A stretch of DNA of 64,000 nt from NCBI GenBank assembly GCA_018340375.1, contig JAFFJZ010000001.1, positions 31,178,001-31,242,000 of the forward strand, in the 5' to 3' direction. The translations under genes and the position numbers were made by a program. The notes beneath the pieces are model-generated. The model was not told where the DNA came from, did no database searches, and was given only the letters and a program-made list of their open reading frames with translations. This DNA is from Gonatopus flavifemur. Its lineage: Eukaryota; Arthropoda; Insecta; Hymenoptera; Dryinidae. How positions within the stretch are numbered: the stretch's first letter is position 1; each line of letters begins with the position of its first letter. Shown piece after piece: positions 39,050 through 51,028 of the stretch.

Positions 39050-40059
39050 AGTTTCCTATGAGAACGACTGCATGAAAAAAATTGTGTTGTTATGTTCGGG
39101 AAGATAGGAATGTTGAAAAAAATATCTCAAAAAATTTGAGGAGGAAAGTATCATAAACGTAAGTGCATAAGAACATCTGATATTATCGACATTGAAATAT
39201 GGGTGAAACATGAAGGGGTGTGAATCTACATATATGTAGTTGATAATGCCAATATTATTGTTTTACTATAACTACATATATTATTTTAGCTGATTTTAGA
39301 ACGTGGATTTGAGGTAGATGGGACGTAGACACGACGTACGTGTGATGTAAGGGTATTAATGGTAAATGTCCGCAGTCAAAACAGACTCACCCACTCGTTC
39401 TTCACTCGCTGATCTATCTCAAATCCACTCAGTGCGACGGGGAGGCCACGTGCATCATAAGAGTGACGGTATTGTCAGGGGAGGAACAATATTTGTTCAG
39501 CACAGGAAGAAGCAACATCAGAAATTCAACTAACTTGACCAAACATGAACGATCGATGATTCAGGATGGAACATACTCTGATGAAAGGGAAGCGTGTCAT
39601 AAAGACTAACGGATGCGTAAGAATATTTCAGATGTCTTTTCTACTTTTTCTTACATCCTTCCTATTCACTCTTCAATCACGCTGCTATATGTAAAGCCCG
39701 GTCTTTATGAAATTGGCGTTTGACGTACTTCAAATACACGTTCAGGTTACTTTTGATGTTTCACTCGACGCTCGGTATGCGCTGAAATCCACGTTCCAAA
39801 TACCTGATGATTGCGTTCCTGACACTTTCTAATACACGCTTTTGTTCCAAATCGAACGAGAGCGGTGTTTTCCGAATCCAAAATCCCAACCAGGATTAAA
39901 ATGAATTATTGGTCATCATTCTCTGCAGAATCGTGTGTACAGAATCCCTTCGCCGAAGATAATGTTCAAATAATACTTTTTGTGGATTCAACCCGTATAA
40001 GAACAGTTTGAAAATACTCCAACATTCACCCTAAGTGCATTATTGGAAACGAAAGTGAA

Positions 40060-40205
40060 GCGGTTATGCATTTTAAATGATGAGAAATCATCATTTATTC
40101 TCTTTTTGAGGCGCGTACCTCGGTCCTGTGGATGACGAAGTTACGTAAAGAAACATAATAGATAAAGTTCATTATAATGACATCAATTATCGTTCATATT
40201 CTAAA
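40060..40205 (+). promoter_or_regulatory. Conserved proximal promoter/5'UTR block of OR3
   Basis: GGTTATGCATTTTAAATGAT, then GAGGCGCGTACCTCGGTCCT, then GATAAAGTTCATTATAATGA, colinear with the OR1 and OR2 blocks. A (CT)n tract (about 40241-40264) follows in the presumed leader and is absent from the other two. Confidence 0.6.
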
Positions 40206-40343
40206 GACGATTCTATTTACGGAATAAATTTAGAACCACGGCTCTCTCTCTCTCTCTCTCTCTCTTTACAGTATACGATCACAATTTTTAGTCTATTGAT
40301 CCATGAAAATTTCGAACTAAGATAGTGTCTAGAGAACTGTACA

Positions 40344-43300
40344 ATGGAAAACGTAGAAAAACCAAGTAATGCATCGAAAGATTTCGCGTATAATATTGGA
40401 ATATTACGTGGAATGTCACAGTCTTTGGGATTTTGGTCCTTGTCATTGTGTTGTAGTAGGCAGGAAAAAATCATAACAATCTTATTGAATATCGTGTGTA
40501 GCTCAGTGATAATGTTCTCGACGGCTCATTCTGCGATGTACATGCTCGCGGGTGATATCCCATTGGAAAGTAAACTTCAATGGTTCGCTGTGGTGAATTG
40601 GATTGTAAAGGTGGGATGTCAATCCATCTTGTTGAACGTGCGAAAAGATAAGATCGCCATTTGTATCCGTCATATTAAAAAGGATTGGGAAACTAATTGG
40701 CATTGGCCTGAGGCTCGGAATATCATGTTGGAAAACGCGAAATTCAGTAGGAAATTGGCTGTGTATCATACCCTCTTACTGGCGGGGGCGGGGGGCTTTT
40801 TCAGCGTTGCTCCGGTCATCGCTCAAGCTACGGAGATCGTTGATAATGTGACGGTGCGAAGTGTCGTTTATCCCATTTATCGTAGTGTGATGAATCCTCG
40901 GCAGACTCCGTACTTTGAGATGGTAGTATTCACACAATTTGCTTTCTCTTACATGGCGAGTTGCGTGACAGTTGTTTCACAAAATTTTATAACAATTTGT
41001 ACCGCTCACACTTGTGGACAGTTGCAAATTATTGGGAACCGTTTTAATTCTCTCATTCAAAAACCATCCGGCGGCTATCCTGGAGAAAATGGGGACAGCG
41101 GAGTGATGTCTAAAAAGGACCTCGGTGCTGTGATAGAACACCATTTACGCACCATCGAGTGAGTATCATTTTGGGGGCATGCATCGTTCATCCCCTCAGC
41201 CACGATCGCCCCCTCCACATCCCCCTAGTTACCCTACTGACTCCCACTATTCTCACTTGAAGACTGATGTTCAAGCTGATCTCTGAGTGCTCAATTTGAA
41301 ATTTTTCAGTTTAATTTCTCGGACGGAGGATATCAGCAGCGTCCTATGTTTCATCGAATTCTTGATTTGCGGATCCATTATATGTTTTGTAGGATATTAT
41401 ATAATCAAGGTAAAACATAATTTATTGATTCAGTTCACGCCAGAAAAATTCGCTGCTGCAACGAATTCAGGTATTAAATATAAGATAGTATATGTCTTTG
41501 CTGGCTCACCATTTTAATGATCTGATTAGAGTTAATTTTTGGGTCTTTGTGATGATTTTTTGATATCAGTTTCAGCTTTCCATGTGGAAATTGCCGGAGT
41601 GAACAAACGGCCTGGCACTGGCAGGTTTGTAGTTGCCAGACTTCGGGAAAAACAATTGTTTTTATCCAGGGTCATTACTATTCCTCAACTGGCATTATTT
41701 GTTTGACGGATTGAAAACAGTACTGGTTTGCATGGATAGACAGTCTTGGGCCAGTATCAAATCAATACTGTTTGGTCAAGTTAGAAATGCCAAAGTTCTA
41801 CCTTAGTGAGTGCGCATTGACGATCAGTATTTATACGGTTGTAAATGTTGACTGTCAAAAGTATTCAGTACTATTACAGTTGACAGTAATATTTTCTTCG
41901 GATTTTTACGGTGAATCTATAGGATTTCTTCAAATATTTTCGGGGAATTCCTCATACAGATGTATTCATTACTACACATAACGATAGGGAAGATTTCCTA
42001 CACGGAAGAAATATTTTATCAAATATTAGGGGAACGGCGGGTTGTATGGCCCGGCGGTCGGTATGGCCCACCACGTGTTTCCAGGATCTGACGCTAGGTG
42101 GCAACATCATACACTTTTGGTCACGGAGAGATTTTTTTTGTCCATTATGTGTGGACACTTGATTGTTGTCAATACAGTGTATTAAGAGAAATGTAACTTT
42201 TTCTATTCACTTGTTCTTGGTGTACCGTGTCGGCGAGACTTCGAGACGTTCTGTACTGAAGTAGGTCAGATCATAAAATAATGTGTCATACTAGTAATAA
42301 CCCCCCTCCCCCCTATATATAGAAAATGTCTCATGAGTTTTAAGCGGTGATGTTTGTTTGGTTATGAACTAATTTTTTCGTCAAAAATCTCGATTAGGCG
42401 GTGTGGCCCACATTGACCCATTAGAGCTCATGCTGAGATAATGGGGGATATGGTCTCGGTCGCCGATGGAATCTTGGCAAACCCATGCTATGCGAAGTGA
42501 AGTGAGAAACGTGAGGGAAAAAATTGTTTATGAGTGAATTGGTCAAAAAATTTTCCACATTCACATTGCGATCTTTCATTGTTATAAAAAAAAATGAATA
42601 AATAACAAACCAACACGTGTTTTATTTTTTTATAACAAACAGTCGCAATGTCAATTGAGGGTATATGTTTTCTATGTATTTTTCCCTTAGAATCGATTGG
42701 TGGAATCAGTTTTACCGAACACTTATTTTTTAAAAAATTGTTCAAACAATTTATTTATAAACAATGTTTTTATGCATGCGTTTCACATGACAATTCGTTC
42801 CTAGATGCTATGTGAAGATTTCATCGGCGACCATATCCTCCATGGTTTCACCATGGACTCTCATGGGTTAGATTTGGATGGTATGGTCAATATGATAATG
42901 AAATTTTATTATTATTGTGACAGATGTAAATTATCCAGTCCACAGTCTAAGTAAGAGTTGAAAAAACCATATTCAATATTTCAAACAAATAATTTTGTGT
43001 TCAAAAATATGTTCTCGTTTCAATTTACCGATTTTTGGATAGTGGGCCATACCACCCGACACCAAAAAATCTTTCATAAATTCTATATCTATAAACTAAA
43101 ATTGTTTCTGATCTTCTATTTCACTGATGGAAATTTCTTCTCCGGGATGTATGTGAGAAAAATACTCCAAAAAGTTGTATCCCACACCGCAGAGACATTC
43201 TTTCACTCTGGAGTGAGTTTATCTCAGTTTTCCCTCAAGAGAGCCATAACACCCGCCCCGGGAAAAAGATTCCATATATGGACCCATATATGGATTCATA

Positions 43301-46300
43301 TATGCATTCATATATGAGTATATAAGGATTTTGGCCATATATGTTCATATATGGTCATATATGAAAGTGGGGAATCTATCAGCATTGATCTCACTTCTCT
43401 CTCCTTTGGTTTTCCATCACATTCCATGTAAAATTGTGACATTTTTTTGTCCATATATGGATGTATATGATAATGTATGATTGAATATGATCACATATGG
43501 CCATATACAGTCTCATTCATACATTATCATATATGGCCAAAATCCATATATGCTCATATATGATCTCATATATGTTTACATATGTTCATATGTATTTCAT
43601 ATATGTTCATATATGATTCATATACGCTCATATACGACCATATATGAATTATTTTTTCCCGGGGCCGTTCCCCTACAGTGAACCACCGGATCAGGGTGTT
43701 TCAAGAAAAACTACTGTGTAATTCTATGCAATCACACATTAATTCTTCTCGAAGGAACCGATATGGTGCCCTAATTCGGTAGTACACTTTGATATTTAGT
43801 GAAATATTTTCTCCGTGTTATACCTTCATGTGAAATTATGTTATCATTTCGTCTGCTTGCCACTTTTGATAATGTTGGTAGCTTTGGAATTGCCAGTAAT
43901 AGTAAACTTGGCAGCAGTACTGCGTATTGGCCCGTGTTCTCCTTTCCGCATGAATTGATTCATTCAGAGAAATTTTTGTGAATAAGTGTACCTCATCTTC
44001 TAATTCATCGAGTATGTTTGAATTTTTACCATGCTTGAATGATTCCACTGCCTATCGGCAGACTATTTTTGTCTCAGAGCAGCAAAAAATTAAAGAGCAA
44101 ACCGATTGATCGCAGCAGCAATTTCGTTGCTGAATAAGCAAAGAAAATTTCTATCCTTTATTCCCTGGTGAAAATGAAGCGTAACGAAAACGTAAGCTAA
44201 GAGTCATCTAGGCGTAATTTAGGAGGGAATTAGAACATTTTCACGCTTCATTCGTTTCAATACCAGCTCTCTTCACTTCTGGATTTTCACCAGGGTTTAA
44301 TACCTGGATTTGCTGCGGCAGCGTGTGTTATTTCTCGGTTTTCGTAAGACCAAATGGAAAAATTTTGATCGAAATTGAACATGATTTTGTATAGATGATT
44401 GAATATTGGTTTCATGTTGGTTGAATGAACGAACTAATTAGATACGGCTGGACCAGCTGATTCCAGCTGAACTAACTTCGTTCCATTATAAAAACATGAG
44501 ATTTTCTCCAACATCCTACCGATCTCATCTGGCGAATTTGTTTCATTAGAGTTTCCGCAGAGCACAATAGTGTGAGATGAGTTAATGATTATGAAACTTA
44601 TGAGAATTCCTTCACTGAGAAGGAGTTACACATTATATAAAGTACTAACTTCCTTCGTAAGCTTAGAATAAGAATAAGAAAAAAGTTTGACCATGAGTGC
44701 TCTCGATTCCTGATGATTTTCACCATCAGCAATGGGGAGAGTAGGTTGATTGTGTTTACTATCAGCCAGCACAAATAATTTCCTTGCCATGGTGACTGAT
44801 AGCCAATTGGGCTATCTTGGGCTGATTCCACATCTCGACATAGAAGAAAACTTTGTGAATTGATAGGCACGGAGCTCCCTCGTTCCTATCGCAGTAGCGT
44901 CTGACAGGGGCTATATTGTCCTGAAAATCAGGAATTGCAGTGCGAAAGGCATGATTTAACCACCACGGGACTATAACTGAGACTTGGCATAAGTTTTATT
45001 GCAATCGGATTATAGGGAGCGGAGATAGGCACGTTCGCAAAATCACACTTGTAATAATATCATTCTTTTCATTCTCCTGTTCTCCTATAAGGATCAGGTT
45101 AAAACTCATATGGGACAACCATTACCTCGGTCTAGAACTGTGATAAAAATTTCATGAAGATCGGATGATTAGAACAAGGGCTATGGGCGTTCGCAATTCA
45201 GGGGGGGGGGTGGTGCACACATCTAAACAGACAGACATACAGACAGACGGATAGACGAACGGATAGACACGGGACTGAAAATTTTGCCCGAGTTCAGAAA
45301 AACATTTTGGTCTGAGAAATTTTGGATTTGGAGACGGAAAAATTTTTGGTCCCTCGAAACGATCACAAAACTTCCCTTCAACGAAGGAGCAAAACTTAAC
45401 CGGGTTTGAATGATCCGTTTCACGAATTCCGACTATGTATGGAGCTCTTTCCAAAAGAAATATTGCCTGCGATTGGTTAGTTCTCTGGCACTAGAACGAA
45501 TTCTGGGATACTGGTCTAACGACTAAAATACACCTGCCATCGTGAAGGCAGTTTCAAAGTAACCAGAGTCCACTCTGGTTATAATCCTATCACTTATATT
45601 AGGTGTACAAATGAGTTTGAGGCCACTTCGATTTTGTATCATAACAGCTATTCTAAATTAATTCAAAGGTCCCGCTCACTTATGCTAGATGGCGCTCGAT
45701 ATGTAGTATCAAAACGTGAAGGAGTCATGAACATAACCTAAAAATTCTGGGAATTAAACGTGCAGGCCGATAAGCTATTTTGTAGACATTGCATTCGCTA
45801 TGAATTCCAGTACTTCAAGGAAAAAGTGTTAGGAAAGCGTGTGAATCGATATGTTCTGTTCTTGGAGACAACATTGTATCTAAAAGTACATGTGAGTTTA
45901 GTATAAGCAATTCGAAGAGGGTGATTTTGATGTTAGTGACCGTGAACGCACCGGGTCTTCTGTGAAGGTGGACGATCAGGAACTGCAAGCGTTGCTTTCA
46001 GAACAACTTTCGGAACAATTTGGAGTAACTCAACAAACTGTTTCTTATCGTTTGAAAGCAATGGGTAAGATTCAGAAAGGAACAAAGTGGGTACCACACT
46101 TCCTGACTCAAGAAAATAGAAACAGTCGTCTCAACATTTGTGTGAGTCTTTACAACAAGCAACATAGAAAGTCTTTCGTGTGGAAAATTGTGACCGGCGA
46201 TGAAAAGGGGATTTATTTTGATAATCCGAAACGCGGAAATCATTGGGTTGACTCCGGCGAGCCGACAACATCTACGCTAAAGCGCAATGTTCATCGTAAC

Positions 46301-48465
46301 AAAGTCATACTGTGCATATGGTGGGATATGAAAGGCGTACTGTATTATGAACTTCTCAAACCTGGTCAAACAGTTACTGCCGATCGCTATTGTCATCAAT
46401 TGATGCAAGGGAATCAAGAAATTGAGAAGAAACGTCCATTTTCTGGCAAAAGAAAACGTCCAGTAAAACTAATCCATGACAACGCGCGGCCTCATGTGGA
46501 TAAACCGGTCAAGGATACGTTACTAGCGCTCGAATGGAAAGCTGTACCACATCCGGCGTATTCACCAGACTCAGCCCTATCCGATTATCACTCATTCCGG
46601 AAAATGCAGAACGATTTGTCTGACGTGCGATTCAAAACATTTGAAGAAGTGGGAAAAATGGGTCGCTAAATTTTTCACCTTGCAAGACGAAAGTTTCTTT
46701 GCGAAAGGCATCCGTGAGTCACCTGAGAGATAGCTGAAGGTCATTCAATGCGATGGAGATTATTTCGATGAATAACTGTGTTCTACTTCTTTTTTAATAA
46801 ATCTTGAATTTTTTGAAAACTGTCCTAAAACTAATTTGTACACCTAATAACCCTCACTCATACCAAGATAACATGTAAGCTTGTCATAAACTTGTCAGAC
46901 TTGTCATTCGGATGTTTTTGACTTGGTATTGACAACCTTGTCAGTGTAAAGCTGCTACAACTCTGCTGCATGAGTTTCGTAAGCTTGTACCCTTGTCATG
47001 TGTCAACTAGGAGACTTATGTCAACCTTGTCACAAGCTTGCCTGACAACATTGCAGCAAGGTTGAATTGCTATCTGGGTATCTGTTCCAATTCACTGATC
47101 ACAAATATTATCCCGCTCTCAGACCGTTTGTAGTTTTGGTTCATACATCTTGCCACGAGCCTCTCTGTTAAGTATGATCCTTGGCCTCAGAAATTGGTCT
47201 ATTGGAGACCATGGAAAATGTTGAATTTATTTTGTTATGCAATAAGCACAAAGATGTCCATATAACGTTCACTGGAAGTTGGAAATGAAATTCCATTAAA
47301 TTTTCGACACACGCAATCTTATATACGTGGTATGTTTCCGCATGAATTGTGTGAGGCTTATACAAAGTGATGCAGGACAAAATTGTTATTTATAGTGAGA
47401 CGTCGATTTCTCCCCACTATCTTCCCTTACAACCCCTAACCGAGGCTTATGACCAGATTGAACTGTATCTAGTTTGAAATCGAATGTTTATTTTTAAATA
47501 AAACTCATCGTTCAATCATTTTTTGTTTGAATTCTATTGTGGGCTACAGTCTTGTGGACTCCTACACAAATTTATCGGCTACTTTGGGCTGCTCGAACGC
47601 TCTCTGTGGGCTGCAGTTGATAATGAAAAACTTCAAATGTCTCTGACTTACGAAGCAAAATAGGACTTTATGAGATGGGATTTTTCTCATTGTTGTGAAT
47701 ACATCAGGGAGCATTGTGTTGTTCGGATGTATATGTGTCGCATTTTATTCTATTTCATTTCAGAGCCTGGAAGATGGTGACGTGGCAGACGTATTCATCT
47801 GGGGTATGATCATTGTGAATTTAAATGGAGGAATCTTCATCATTTGTTACATGGGAGAATATTTAGCAAGAGAAGTAATAAGTAATTCTAATCAATGTTC
47901 ATGAATGAAGTATTGGGCGGAGCAGGAAAATCCATAAGCTTGGGATACACATATATTTTTGAGGATGTAAAGTATACGTACATGGAAAAAGCTTGTGATA
48001 ACTCAATATTTCTCTATTTGACTAACACATGCCATCGAATATTTCATTCGTTATTGTGATGGGAATGCAATCTTCTAAAGTTGTTTGAAAAATATCTCAG
48101 ACGACATTTCCAAATGACTTTCTTTAAAGAGTCCGTCAAATATTTTCTCATTTTTAAACTTGATCGGTACGAATGTTTTAGTGTGAAGACTTGCACCGAG
48201 CTATATATGCAATCGAATGGTATCGACTGTCAAACACGGTAGCGAGAGATATAACCATGGCCATGAGAGCATCGGATTTTTGCAACAGATTAACGGCAGG
48301 AAAATTTTTTCAATTATCGATGGGCACGTTTGGTAACGTAAGTGAAATTCTCCCTTTCTTTACACAAATACTGCATATAAATCATAGAGGAAATTGAATC
48401 ATGTTTTTCAGATAGTTAAAACATCGTTGACGTACTTCAATATGCTTCGAACTATGATGAATTGA
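40344..48465 (+). CDS. Odorant receptor OR3 (7tm_6), five exons
   Basis: Join 40344-41158, 41310-41409, 47764-47874, 48182-48337, 48412-48465; 411 residues, phases 2,0,0,0. The start MENVEKPSNASKDFAYNIG aligns with OR1 and OR2. It is a predicted odorant-gated channel subunit of olfactory neurons. Exon 1 holds four likely membrane segments and the family stretch AHTCGQLQIIGNRFNSLI; exon 3 encodes a strongly hydrophobic helix (NLNGGIFIICYMGEYL). The C-terminus KTSLTYFNMLRTMMN is intact. Intron 1 is only 151 nt, but intron 2 is 6.35 kb and carries a CCAGTACTGG element, a broken mariner and other insertions. No disabling change seen. Confidence 0.93.
41999..43819. mobile_element. TACACGG-type MITE split by a 1.65-kb insertion
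   Basis: TACACGGAAGAAATATTTTA on the left pairs with AAATATTTTCTCCGTG on the right. The halves are separated by the TAGGGGAACGGC-ended element. Confidence 0.6.
42027..43675. mobile_element. TAGGGGAACGGC-ended element of unknown superfamily
   Basis: TAGGGGAACGGC pairs with GCCGTTCCCCTA. No matching flanking duplication is visible. The interior has repeated GTGGGCCATACCACC-like words and a long array of CATATATG words (about 43268-43650). The 119-codon frame at 42958 has no known motif. Superfamily not assigned. Confidence 0.5.
44163..44295. mobile_element. Short CCCTGGTGAAAATG-ended MITE
   Basis: Runs from CCCTGGTGAAAATGAAGCG to GGATTTTCACCAGGG and carries GCGTAATTTAGGAGGGAATT. A third copy, more decayed at its left end, is at 60279-60430. 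Confidence 0.7.
44868..45470. repeat. Dispersed-type repeat with (ACAG)n tract
   Basis: Contains a G run, then an imperfect GACAGACATACAGACAGACG tract (45225-45270), then non-coding sequence with AAAAATTTTTGG words. The 100-codon minus-strand frame over it (VCMSVCLDVC) derives from the tract. Such tracts are common at the ends of insect repeats; family unknown. Confidence 0.4.
45500..45590 (+). ncRNA. tRNA-like module beside the mariner end
   Basis: CTGGTCTAACGACTAAAATA resembles a D-arm/A-box. CTGCC..GGCAG forms an anticodon-like stem, ACCAGAGTCCACTCTGGT is a perfect 8-bp hairpin, and GGTTATAATCC resembles a B-box. No good acceptor stem. Probably a tRNA-derived repeat fragment, ending just before 45599. 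Confidence 0.3.
45599..46847 (+). mobile_element. Defective mariner (DD34D lineage B)
   Basis: Ends TTAGGTGTACAAATGAGTTT and AAACTAATTTGTACACCTAA, flanked by TA (45597-45598 and 46848-46849). 1,249 bp, within the normal mariner size range. The transposase inside is broken, so it is immobile on its own. Lies in OR3 intron 2. Confidence 0.88.
45803..46738 (+). pseudogene. Broken mariner transposase
   Basis: The N-terminal part (YEFQYFKEK.., ICSVLGDNIVSKSTC) is split by frameshifts before QFEEGDFDVSDRERTG. From 45962 a 235-codon frame runs with VTGDEK (first Asp), LIHDNARPH (second Asp) and ALSDYH (third Asp), 34 residues between the last two, as in mariner. SPDSAL replaces the usual SPDLAP. 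An extra A near 46654 then shifts the frame, and the remaining C-terminus (KFFTLQDESFFAKGI) is out of frame and has a stop. Confidence 0.9.
46861..47080. mobile_element. MITE with ACAAGCTTGTCA words
   Basis: Ends TACCAAGATAACATG and GCTATCTGGGTA. The interior repeats AAGCTTGTCA, ACTTGTCA and TGACAAC. A related end is at 24425-24482. It starts 12 bp after the mariner. 47081-47763, up to OR3 exon 3, shows no feature. Confidence 0.6.
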
Positions 48466-49054
48466 TACGGTGGGATTCCATAATAAGCATAATTTTCCAA
48501 TGAAATGCCATGAAATGGACTCAAGATTCACCTGAAATCGAAATGTGGATCATCAAATTTCTGCACGAATTAATTTCTGCACTATTTAATGCACGAATAT
48601 TTAGGGTGGGAACTCCGAATTTGATTGAAATCAAATTATAGGCTAGTGAGACATGAATATTGACTTTAAATACAATTATAACAACGTTTTAGGAGGATTC
48701 TTTCTTTCGTTCATCAAAATATTCTCCCAATAGTTCAGACCTGATGTAGACATCAAAACTTCTTACAAGTATTCTGAAGAGGAAAATATTATAATTTGGA
48801 TTGGACTCATGACTTGAGAAATTCACTCAGTTGTATCGAAGGAAACACATAAAAAAGGAACACATACCCAAAGGGAGGTATAATTGATTACCAGGTAATT
48901 CCTAAGGGAGTGCAAGTTAGAGTTTTAATAAAAGACTTTACTTTGGACCAAGGCCTTCATTCCATGGGATATAAATCGAATTCAGTTGTTATTGAAGACC
49001 CTGGAACATCAAAAGAAACAGATCGAACCTCAGTACATATTTTTTGAACAACTA
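48466..49054. other. OR3 3' flank
   Basis: No gene or repeat recognised. The first clear AATAAA is near 48927, quite distant from the OR3 stop. Confidence 0.35.
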
Positions 49055-49460
49055 AGCAATAATTGAAAATTGAATGGGAATCGTTGGTCATTTTTATGGT
49101 GATTCGGGCAAGGAATTGTGAGGACATGGAACCATGACTTTCATCAGATTTGATGAGTATTCTGACCAACTCATCCGCCCTAATCATACCTGTGTGAGAT
49201 CTGAAGATTCAGTGGGAAGTCGTAAACGTTTCAATAGACAATTCGGTCTGATTGCAGGGGCAATGTGACCGATAGATTGAATGGGGATTGTTGGTGAATT
49301 TGATGACGATTCGAGCGAGGAATTGTGACACATAAAATCATAGCTTTTCACTGGATTCAATGGGTATTTTAACCAACTAATCCGGCCCTATCATACATGC
49401 GTGGGATCAGGGGATTCAGTGAGGAGTCGTAGGCGTTTCTACGGACAATTTTTTTCCGAT
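49055..49460. repeat. Diverged tandem duplication of about 200 bp
   Basis: The first unit has TTGAATGGGAATCGTTGGT, GGAATTGTGAGGACAT, CCAACTCATCCGCCCTA and AGTCGTAAACGTTTC. The second, from about 49275, has TTGAATGGGGATTGTTGGT, GGAATTGTGACACAT, CCAACTAATCCGGCCCTA and AGTCGTAGGCGTTTC. Non-coding. Confidence 0.7.
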
Positions 49461-49536
49461 TGAACGGATCATCAGACAATTGAATTTGATGGAGAATGAT
49501 AGAACCCGATTGGAAGCATCCAAAGCACAATAATCT

Positions 49537-49669
49537 TCAATCCTTTATCCACTGCTGTACATTGCCCGAATTTTGAATTTCGAGAAAAAAGTTTTTGTTA
49601 CCGACTGAGAAAAAAATGTTTCTTCGAAATTCAAAATTCGGGTGATGTACAGCAGTAGATAAAGGATTA
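49537..49669. repeat. 133-bp hairpin
   Basis: AATCCTTTATCCACTGCTGT..GAATTTTGAATTTCGA pairs with its complement on the right, around a loop near 49600. Likely a small foldback MITE. Confidence 0.75.
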
Positions 49670-50284
49670 AAAATTGATTCCTGAAAATTTCATACTCCTT
49701 CATGAATCCAGTTCAGAGTATTCTTGCCGAGAAAATGTTTACTCAGTACTATGTACTATGTACTATGCTTGTACTATGTAGTGTGGCGGGTTGCGTTAGC
49801 GGGGATCGCTGGTATCCCCTTAAGAGTACCTGCATTTTCGATGCCCGTGAATATGTTTTCAACACATTCTTTTCATCTACTACACGGAGAAAAAAGTAGT
49901 TAATTTTACTAGAACTGTAATTCATTCTACTAAAGACATTCATAAAATACGGGATTATTAAACTCAATAGTAAGTCTTACCACTTCAGCCGAGTTGGCCA
50001 TTTGTTTGAGAGTTACCACATATATTTGTAAATAAGGTTTCTGTTTATTGTTTTCATGACCCTTTACTCAAGATAAGATGTATAAAATTATCTAGTAGAA
50101 TTCACCAATATATCTTGTATACAATATTTAATGAAATCATGAAAAATATTAACATCATACATCAGTTTTACCAAAATCAATAGTTGAATTTATCCGAAGT
50201 ATTTAATAAAAAATATATGAAAAAATATATTGAATAAAAAAAATTTTTAATATTAGAGAATCAAAAATAATTTTCTCAGTTTCT

Positions 50285-50421
50285 TCCCAAGGCCACTGTT
50301 GATGATGCTGGTCAATGTTCTCATTGAGTTGGGAAATCAATTTTTCGACGAAGAAAAGGGATTCGAACCTACCTACCTACCTACGCGACTAAAGCCTAAC
50401 CTGCACCGACTTGAGCTACAC
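50285..50421 (-). ncRNA. tRNA-derived SINE-like repeat
   Basis: On the minus strand GTGTAGCTCAAGTCGGT is an A-box/D-arm, GGCTTTAGTCGCG an anticodon-like region, (TAGG)n expands the variable region, and GGTTCGAATCCC is an exact B-box. About 60 nt of unrelated body follow. The head is tRNA-like but not a functional tRNA. It abuts the next foldback exactly. Confidence 0.5.
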
Positions 50422-50861
50422 TACACGGAAAAAACAAATGACGTTGAAAGACAGTGCTACCTATCGTCACAAAACTCAATGCTAGTCTGCATTGTAAACT
50501 GACATGGTTGCCTCGTGTTGTATGGTGCGCGCGCACCGTCTTTCACGATGCATATACACATGGTACTATATCATGCTCGCACGCCGATCCGAAGTGTTTG
50601 CAGATTGTTTTTCGGTGCAAGAAAACAACAGTGTTTGGACAGTGTCGAGATGACTTGTGTTCATGCACCGAAAAACAACGTGCAAACACTTCGGATCGGC
50701 GTGCAAGCATGGCATAGTACCATGTGTATATACACCGTGGAAGACGGTGCGCGCGCACCATACAACACGAGGCAACCATGTCAGTTTACAATGCAGACTA
50801 GCGTTGAGTTTTGTGATGATAGGTAGCACTGTCTTTCAACGTGATTTGTTTTTTCCGTGTA
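50422..50861. mobile_element. Long foldback MITE (440 bp) with TACACGG ends
   Basis: Arms of about 200 bp are near-perfect complements: CTCGTGTTGTATGGTGCGCG and CACGCCGATCCGAAGTGTTT and partners, centre near 50642. Ends TACACGGAAAAAACAAATG and complement. The mirrored open frames here (50454, 50515, 50566) are symmetry artefacts. Confidence 0.9.
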
Positions 50862-51028
50862 TGATATAGTAGCGAGAGATCATAGAATTGAATCATAATG
50901 ATCAACATGACGTCATCAGAATTCAGGGACGAAAGTTGCGGATAAATATGCTTCATATTCATAGGTTATATTGGCATGTAATGCATTGAATGTGCTGTTG
51001 ATTTTAGTATTAGAGATTTTCATTTTTT

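Larger units (their letters stand above)
41579..43953. mobile_element. CCAGTACTGG-family element, copy 2, with a three-level nest
   Basis: TCCATGTGGAAATTGCCGGA on the left and CCTTTCCGCATGA on the right match the ends of 16733-21424, and TATGTTATCATTTCG near 43840 matches 21290. Without insertions it would be about 550 bp. A TACACGG MITE (41999-43819) lies inside it, and that MITE is opened by the 42027-43675 element. Confidence 0.6.

Noticed and set aside
42958..43317. 119-codon frame inside the TAGGGGAACGGC element
   Set aside because: Composition follows AT-rich DNA, with no motif of known transposases.
45152..45454. 100-codon minus-strand frame with VCMSVCLDVC
   Set aside because: Comes from the (ACAG)n repeat tract.
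50454..50869. Several frames, two giving nearly the same protein on opposite strands
   Set aside because: Direct consequence of the 440-bp foldback symmetry.
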